Shown: piece after piece, positions 36,344 through 40,599 of the stretch
Position numbering within the stretch: the first letter of the stretch is position 1
Layout: the number at the start of each line of letters is the position of its first letter
Source: Alphaproteobacteria bacterium
GTDB taxonomy: Bacteria > Pseudomonadota > Alphaproteobacteria > Micropepsales > Micropepsaceae
NCBI GenBank assembly: GCA_019247845.1
Contig: JAFBAL010000007.1
Span: forward strand, 1-40,599
Direction: 5' to 3'
Length of the DNA stretch: 40,599 nucleotides
Notes under the pieces: model-generated
What the model was told of the DNA's origin: nothing
Seen by the model: only the letters and a program-made list of their open reading frames with translations
Database searches by the model: none
Translations under genes and position numbers: made by a program

Positions 36344-37483
36344 ATGAAACCGTTGCGTCTTGCAGGCATCCTGGCGGCGGCTGCGATCAGCGGCGCGGCG
36401 GCGAGCGGCTTTTCCGATTTCAACGCGGGGATCAACGCGCGCAACGACCGCAACGGCAACGACGTCGTGCGCTTCATGAGCCGCGCGCTGGCTGCCCCCG
36501 ACCTGCCGCAGCACCTGCGCGCGACGGCGTTGCACGACCGCGCCACGGCCTATGTCGAGCTCAAGCAGCCGGATCTGGCCATCGCCGACTACACCGGCGC
36601 GCTGGCGCTGGTGCCGGACGACTACAATTCGCTGATCGAGCGCGGGGCCTTGTACGGAGAGAAGAAGCAATACGACGCCGCGCGCGCCGACTTCGCCGCC
36701 GCGATCAAGCGCCGGCCCGACCTGCTGGCGGGCTATGCGAGCCACGCCGAGGCGAATCTCGACGAAAAGAAATACGACGAGGCGCTCAAGGACTATAACG
36801 ACGGCCTGGTCGTCTCGCCGGCCGATCCCGACCTGATCGTGCTGCGCGGCGAGGCGCTGAGAATGGCGGGACGCTACGACGAGGCGATCAAGGACTTCAC
36901 CTATGTCGTCGACAACCACTCGCGCTACACCGCCGCCCATATCCTGAGGGCCAGGACCTATCAGCAATCCGGCAAGACTCATGCGGCCGTATCGGACTAT
37001 GAGGACGCGATCGACCTGGAGCCCGACAATCTGGGCCTGCGCGAGACCGCCGGCATCGCGCAATGGGCCGACGGCAGCTATCGCGAAGCGACGCGCAACT
37101 TCACGCGCAGCGCGGCGGATCCGAAGCTCGCGGCGTTCTCCTATCTCTGGCTCTATCTCACCGCGCTCAAGCGCAGGTCGTCGGCCGACGATTTCACGCA
37201 GAACGCGCCCAAGCTCGACCTCGCCTCGTGGCCGGGACCGATCGTGAAGCTCTTCCTCGGCCAAGCCGCGCCCGACGACGTCTTCGCCGCCGCGAAGCAG
37301 GGCGAGGCGGATGCGCAAAAGGACCGTGTCTGCGAGGCCGACTTCTTCGTCGCGGAATGGCAGCTGTCCCGATCCGACGCGGCTTCGGCGAGGAGCCTGC
37401 TGAGCGATGCGGCCGCGGCCTGCCGCGACGAGCTGCCCGAATCCTTCATTTCGCGCACCGAGCTCGCGAGGCTCGGGCCATGA
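36344..37483 (+). CDS. Secreted tetratricopeptide-repeat protein
   Basis: A 379-residue protein. A signal peptide (LAGILAAAAISGAAASG) is followed by about six TPR units, for example ATAYVELKQPDLAIADYTGAL, ALYGEKKQYDAARADFAAAI and ARTYQQSGKTHAAVSDYEDAI. The C-terminal third has two spaced cysteines. It is probably periplasmic and protein-binding. It overlaps the next gene by ATGA, so the two exported products are made together. Confidence 0.88.
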   Translation: MKPLRLAGILAAAAISGAAASGFSDFNAGINARNDRNGNDVVRFMSRALAAPDLPQHLRATALHDRATAYVELKQPDLAIADYTGALALVPDDYNSLIERGALYGEKKQYDAARADFAAAIKRRPDLLAGYASHAEANLDEKKYDEALKDYNDGLVVSPADPDLIVLRGEALRMAGRYDEAIKDFTYVVDNHSRYTAAHILRARTYQQSGKTHAAVSDYEDAIDLEPDNLGLRETAGIAQWADGSYREATRNFTRSAADPKLAAFSYLWLYLTALKRRSSADDFTQNAPKLDLASWPGPIVKLFLGQAAPDDVFAAAKQGEADAQKDRVCEADFFVAEWQLSRSDAASARSLLSDAAAACRDELPESFISRTELARLGP

Positions 37484-38403
37484 GACGCAGCCTGGTCCTG
37501 ACGATCGCCCTTCTGGCCGGCAGCGCGCATGCCGGCGACGCACCGCCGCCGCCCGCAACGTGCTCGCTGCCCGAGCTCGCCTCGATCGACTTCACGACCA
37601 TGCCCGAAGGCATGATCGCTCTGCCGGGCGCCATCGACGGCCACAAGGGCGGCTTCCTGGTCGATACCGGCGGGCTGGCGGGCGTGGTCGGCTGGGGCAC
37701 CGCCAAGCAGCTCGCGGGTCCCATCCAGCGCTCCAACGTCAGCGGCGTCTTTCCCGGCGGCACGCAGCTGGATTTCGGCGTTTTCGCCGACCGCTTCGAC
37801 CTGGGCCCGCTCAGCTTCCACAGGATCTGGTTCCTGGTGGCGCCCGACCGCATGATGGACGCCAACCTGATCGGCGAGATTCAGCCGCATGCCATCTCGG
37901 ATACCAATTTCGAGATCGATTTCCTGAAAGGGAAGTTCAACCTGTTCGGGCCCAGCCCCTGCCCGGGCCACGACGTCTATTGGACGCACGACGCCTATGC
38001 GCAGGTCCCCATGACCCTCGACCGCGCAGGCCATATCAGCGTCGAGGCGATGCTCGACGGCAAGCCGGTGACGGCGACCATCGATACGGGGGCGCAGAAC
38101 TCCTTCCTGAGCCTGAAGGCGGCGCAGCACGTGTTCGGCATCGACGCGAAGAACCCCGGCCTCAAGGCGACGGGCACGGCGAGCCTCAACGGCATGGCGG
38201 GCGCGTCGACCTATCGCTGGCCGTTCGCGTCGCTGACCTTCGAGGGCATCGAGGTCAGGAGTCCCGACATCGTCATCTACGACACCGGCAACGACACGCG
38301 CGACGCCGAGATGGTGCTGGGCATCGGAGTGCTGCGCCAGCTGCACCTCTATATCGCCTATGACGAGAAGACGCTCTATCTGAGCGCGGCAGAAGCGCAT
38401 TGA
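37480..38403 (+). CDS. Secreted protein with two retropepsin-like aspartic protease domains
   Basis: A 307-residue protein with a signal peptide ending about AHA. Domain one carries GGFLVDTGGLAGVVG near residue 60 and domain two TATIDTGAQNSFLS near 200, each the hydrophobic-hydrophobic-D-T-G loop of aspartic proteases. The second hallmark of the second domain is MVLGIGVLRQLHLYIAYDEKTLYL. Two tandem retropepsin units could form a pseudo-dimer with both catalytic aspartates, like a pepsin in one chain. It is coupled to the TPR gene. Confidence 0.85.
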   Translation: MRRSLVLTIALLAGSAHAGDAPPPPATCSLPELASIDFTTMPEGMIALPGAIDGHKGGFLVDTGGLAGVVGWGTAKQLAGPIQRSNVSGVFPGGTQLDFGVFADRFDLGPLSFHRIWFLVAPDRMMDANLIGEIQPHAISDTNFEIDFLKGKFNLFGPSPCPGHDVYWTHDAYAQVPMTLDRAGHISVEAMLDGKPVTATIDTGAQNSFLSLKAAQHVFGIDAKNPGLKATGTASLNGMAGASTYRWPFASLTFEGIEVRSPDIVIYDTGNDTRDAEMVLGIGVLRQLHLYIAYDEKTLYLSAAEAH

Positions 38404-38406
38404 GCG

Positions 38407-38470
38407 GTCAGGGCGCGAAGCGGTCCTCCGCGCCCGCGGTCAAGGCGCGAAACGGTCCTTCGCGCCCGCG
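38407..38470. repeat. Tandem 32-base repeat with hairpins over the DUF4188 3' end
   Basis: Two units, 38407-38438 and 38439-38470, agree at 29 of 32 positions. Each forms a hairpin: the second has GGCGCGAA / TTCGCGCC as a perfect eight-pair stem, the first the same with one mismatch. The second unit covers the last codons and stop of the DUF4188 gene; the first repeats them just downstream. The site is between convergent genes and may act in both directions as a terminator, though no T run is present. Confidence 0.75.
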
Positions 38471-38916
38471 AGCCTTCCTTCCGCCGGAACCTGCGACGTC
38501 GCGGCGGCGAGCCCGAACGGCGGCATGTTGCCGTAGACGCATTCGAACTTGCCGGGCTCGACCAGATAGGTCTCGTGCCAGATGCCGATGTTCCTCGACT
38601 TCATGATGCGCCGGTTGAATTCGGCCCACATCGGGAAGTGGTGGCCCTCCTTGTCGTGCGCATAGGCCAGCAGCTTGTCGAAGGATTCCCAGTATTGCTG
38701 CACGCTGATGTAGCGGGGCAGCGATACATGCGTGCGGAACCAGAGCATGCCGCTGTCCTGCTTCTGCGAAAGCTCCTGGAGCATCGCGGGCATGGTCTTG
38801 GACATGAAGGCGATGTCGGAGAGCGCGAGCAGGTTGTTGATCCGCATGCCGATGAGGAACAGCACCACCGGCTTGTCGGTCTGCGCCGTGAAGCGTCCCG
38901 GGACGATCGTCGTCAT
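38440..38916 (-). CDS. DUF4188 family protein
   Basis: A 158-residue protein matching the DUF4188 pattern: a VVLFLIGMRINNLLAL strand, PAMLQELSQKQDSGMLWFR, YWESFDKLLAYAHDKEGHHFPMW and IGIWHETYLVEPGKFECVYGNMPPFGLA. The fold is related to antibiotic monooxygenase-like ferredoxin-like proteins (some are called phenylacetaldoxime dehydratase-like), with no role proven here. GAGG is five bases before the ATG. It starts two bases after the methyltransferase stop. Confidence 0.85.
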   Translation of the reverse strand: MTTIVPGRFTAQTDKPVVLFLIGMRINNLLALSDIAFMSKTMPAMLQELSQKQDSGMLWFRTHVSLPRYISVQQYWESFDKLLAYAHDKEGHHFPMWAEFNRRIMKSRNIGIWHETYLVEPGKFECVYGNMPPFGLAAATSQVPAEGRLAGAKDRFAP

Positions 38917-38918
38917 CG

Positions 38919-39539
38919 CTACCTCTTCGCCGCCGAGCCCCAATAGTTGAAGCCTGCGAAGCGCGGCGTGCCTGGCAGGTACATGGTCTCGATGTCCTCG
39001 ATCCGGAAGCCGCCCTGGTCGATGAGCCTTGGGATGGCGCGGCCGACGTGACAGCCGCCGCCGATGACTTTCCAGGCCGGCGTCAGCCGCCGCTGCCATG
39101 TGCGCACGCTTTCGTCCGGCGCCTCGCCGTGCTCGCAGAAGATCATGCGGCCTTCCGGCTTGAGCACGCGGCGCATCTGGCCGAGCGCCGCCGTCACGTC
39201 GGGGATGGTGCAGAGCGTATAGGTGATCAGGATCGTGTCGGCGCTCTCGTCGTCGAGCGGGATCTGCTCGCCCGGCAGGTCGAGGAACTCGAGCGGGATC
39301 GGCGACGCGGCCACCCGCTCCGCCGCGCGCGCGCGCATCTCGGAGGCGGGCTCCAGCGCCCAGATATGGCTCACTTTGGACGCGTCGTAGAACGGCAGGT
39401 TGTGCCCCGCCCCGAAGCCCACCTCGAGCACGCGCCCCTCCGCCCGCGGCACGACCTTCTTGCGCTGATAGCGGATCGGCTTGGTGCCCATCGCCGCGTT
39501 CAACAGGTGCGGCAGGACGAAATGGCTGTAGATGCCCAT
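38919..39539 (-). CDS. Class I SAM-dependent methyltransferase
   Basis: A 206-residue enzyme. Motif I is VLEVGFGAGHNLPFY near residue 37, motif II region WALEPASEM, and a later ADTILITYTLCTIPD and LKPEGRMIFCEHG follow in the UbiE/PmtA-like order. The closing MYLPGTPRFAGFNYWGSA is typical of short proteins of this group. The substrate could be a lipid or small molecule. It forms an operon with the DUF4188 gene downstream. Confidence 0.9.
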   Translation of the reverse strand: MGIYSHFVLPHLLNAAMGTKPIRYQRKKVVPRAEGRVLEVGFGAGHNLPFYDASKVSHIWALEPASEMRARAAERVAASPIPLEFLDLPGEQIPLDDESADTILITYTLCTIPDVTAALGQMRRVLKPEGRMIFCEHGEAPDESVRTWQRRLTPAWKVIGGGCHVGRAIPRLIDQGGFRIEDIETMYLPGTPRFAGFNYWGSAAKR

Positions 39540-39569
39540 GGATGCCCCTCGATCAGGCCTTCAAGTCTA

Positions 39570-39773
39570 TCAGCGACCGGTCGGCTGGCTAGGCTCGTTG
39601 TCGTCAGGCTTCAAAAGGTATCCGCGTGGCTCGGCAGTGGCGATGAGTGTCGAACCGTCTTTGAGCGACATGGCCTCGATCATTTGGGGCGGCAAAACAA
39701 GGCCGAGCTCGCCATCGATCTCGATGATCTCAAGTTTGAGCAAAGGAGGCGCTCCGCGCGTTATAAGCGACAT
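39570..39773 (-). CDS. AbrB/MazE-type small DNA-binding protein
   Basis: A 67-residue protein with one SpoVT-AbrB swapped-hairpin domain: LEIIEIDGELGLVLPPQMIEAMSLKDGSTLIATAEPRGY is the usual pattern of a strand, L-P, then a helix and LKDGS. Such proteins are antitoxins or transcription regulators. No toxin-like gene is next to it. The ATG has a weak ribosome site. Confidence 0.75.
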   Translation of the reverse strand: MSLITRGAPPLLKLEIIEIDGELGLVLPPQMIEAMSLKDGSTLIATAEPRGYLLKPDDNEPSQPTGR

Positions 39774-39794
39774 TACATCTTGTCGGCGAAGCCT

Positions 39795-40430
39795 TCAATA
39801 ATGGTCTGGGTCGACGTAAGGCGGGCGCGGATCGCCGTTGTTGGGGACGTGGATCTGCTCGGGGACATCGCCGTAGAGCGCCTGCTCGTCGGGCTTGAAG
39901 CCTTTGGCGAGGCCTTTGCCCAGGCAGAGAAGCGTGCCCAGGCCCACGCCGAGACCCTGGTTGTTCATGCAAGGCAGCAGCAGCGGGCCGTTCTTGCGCA
40001 TCCGGCCGCGGGCCCAGAGCGCGGCGTCCGCCGAATGCTTGTCGGTGTGGTCGGCGAAGTCGACACCGTCGCGCGGCTTGAGCGAGAGCGCATCGCAGCG
40101 ATGGCGCTCCTCCGGCGGAAGGCTGGCGATGTTCTCCGGACGGCAATCGACGAGCGCGCGGCCGAAGCTTTCGAGCGCTTTGGGATCGACGCCCGGCACG
40201 CGCGGCAGCGGGATCGTGCGGAGCGCAGGCAGGCGGACGACGGGCACCGGCGCTCGCGGCGGCGGCGCGGGCCTGTCCGCGGCCGGAGGCTTCGGCGGCG
40301 TGAGATGGATGATCGTCTCGTGCGGCTGCGGCGTCGCGCGCGGCGCGAAGCTCGCCTGCAGCAGGAGCGCCAGCATCGCCGCATGCAGCGCTGCGACCAG
40401 GGCCGCTCCCGCGACGCGCGGCGCGCTCAC
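39795..40430 (-). CDS. Membrane-anchored proline-rich protein of unknown function
   Basis: A 211-residue protein with one N-terminal membrane helix (VAGAALVAALHAAMLALLLQ). A TonB-like Pro/Ala-rich spacer follows, and then a periplasmic domain with cysteines in VDCRPENIAS, HRCDALS, LLPCMNNQG and TLLCLGKGL. The C-terminus is PNNGDPRPPYVDPDHY. I chose the GTG at 40430, which overlaps the stop of the upstream regulator (GTGA); the open frame goes 13 codons further. Family not recognised. Confidence 0.7.
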   Translation of the reverse strand: MSAPRVAGAALVAALHAAMLALLLQASFAPRATPQPHETIIHLTPPKPPAADRPAPPPRAPVPVVRLPALRTIPLPRVPGVDPKALESFGRALVDCRPENIASLPPEERHRCDALSLKPRDGVDFADHTDKHSADAALWARGRMRKNGPLLLPCMNNQGLGVGLGTLLCLGKGLAKGFKPDEQALYGDVPEQIHVPNNGDPRPPYVDPDHY

Positions 40431-40599
40431 GCGCCCGGGCGGTGCTCGAGGATCTCGCCCGGCTGGCACCCCAGCGCCCCGCAGATCTTGTCGAGCGTCG
40501 CGAAGCGCACGCCCTTCACCTTGCCCGATTTGAGCAGCGAGAGATTGGCCTCGGTGATGCCGACGATCTCGGCCAGCTCCTTGGAGCGCATCTTCCGCC
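40427..40599 (-). CDS. Xre-type helix-turn-helix regulator (cut by window edge)
   Basis: The last 56 residues are visible; the N-terminus lies beyond the window. RKMRSKELAEIVGITEANLS is the helix-turn-helix, followed by LLKSGKVKGVRFATLDKICG and ALGCQPGEILEHRPGA, the pattern of short YozG-like Cro/C1 regulators. It overlaps the start of the proline-rich protein gene, so the two are probably co-transcribed. Confidence 0.9.
   Translation of the reverse strand, partial: RKMRSKELAEIVGITEANLSLLKSGKVKGVRFATLDKICGALGCQPGEILEHRPGA

Noticed and set aside
39570..39773. Toxin-antitoxin module around the AbrB-type gene
   Set aside because: No PIN, MazF, Doc or other toxin-like frame lies next to it. Neighbours are a methyltransferase and a membrane-anchored protein.

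Overview
The window is GC-rich (about two thirds GC by eye) and gene-dense, with many ATGA or GTGA start/stop overlaps. It reads as an alphaproteobacterial chromosome. The grounds are the order grpE-hrcA / rph-rdgB-hemW, the run rsmI-yraN-SirB1-type gene-gshB, an OlsB-type ornithine lipid acyltransferase, and a DUF3311 plus MctP-like symporter pair. I cannot name the genus; a lineage near Rhizomicrobium/Micropepsales is only a guess. I saw no tRNA, rRNA, CRISPR array, transposase or integrase gene.

Layout. 1-8.0 kb is core: grpE (cut by the window edge) and hrcA leftward, then rph-rdgB-hemW rightward, a convergent lipoprotein of the LpoA/periplasmic-binding type, then rsmI-yraN-SirB1-like-gshB. 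8.0-13.4 kb runs leftward: a small DUF5678-like protein with a frameshifted retropepsin-like partner, olsB, an AmpG-type permease, and a hybrid histidine kinase overlapping ampG. 13.5-17.1 kb holds a small secreted protein with a strong terminator, then pstC-pstA-pstB without pstS or phoU. 17.1-22 kb carries the MctP-like symporter with DUF3311, a small membrane protein coupled to a fatty acid hydroxylase/sterol desaturase-family enzyme, another membrane protein, modA behind a clear palindrome, and a 73-residue membrane protein.

22-31.8 kb is the accessory part. It has a secreted GloVer-repeat protein, a 2.3 kb low-GC segment (frameshifted secreted protein plus GLUG-repeat protein) bounded by a 54-base direct repeat of the 3' end of comM, then comM, a membrane protein, a MoxR ATPase, a small coiled-coil protein, a secreted protein, an M15 peptidase, and a second GLUG-repeat protein of exactly the same length as the first but in opposite orientation. 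31.8-38.4 kb is a rightward train: CoxE-like VWA protein (the usual partner of the MoxR ATPase, here 3 kb away), GNAT, secreted molybdopterin-fold protein, GST, M24 peptidase, VOC protein, TPR protein and a double retropepsin-like protein. The last 2 kb is leftward: a DUF4188 protein, a methyltransferase, an AbrB-type protein, a proline-rich membrane-anchored protein and a Xre-type regulator cut by the window edge.

The strongest unusual signal is the direct repeat of the comM 3' end. Its layout is what site-specific integration into a gene's 3' end leaves behind, yet no recombinase lies between the copies. Other points are two apparent single-base frameshifts, a CIRCE-like element at hrcA, a palindrome in front of modA, and a tandem 32-base repeat covering the end of the DUF4188 gene. 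I did not identify a wholly new multi-gene system.
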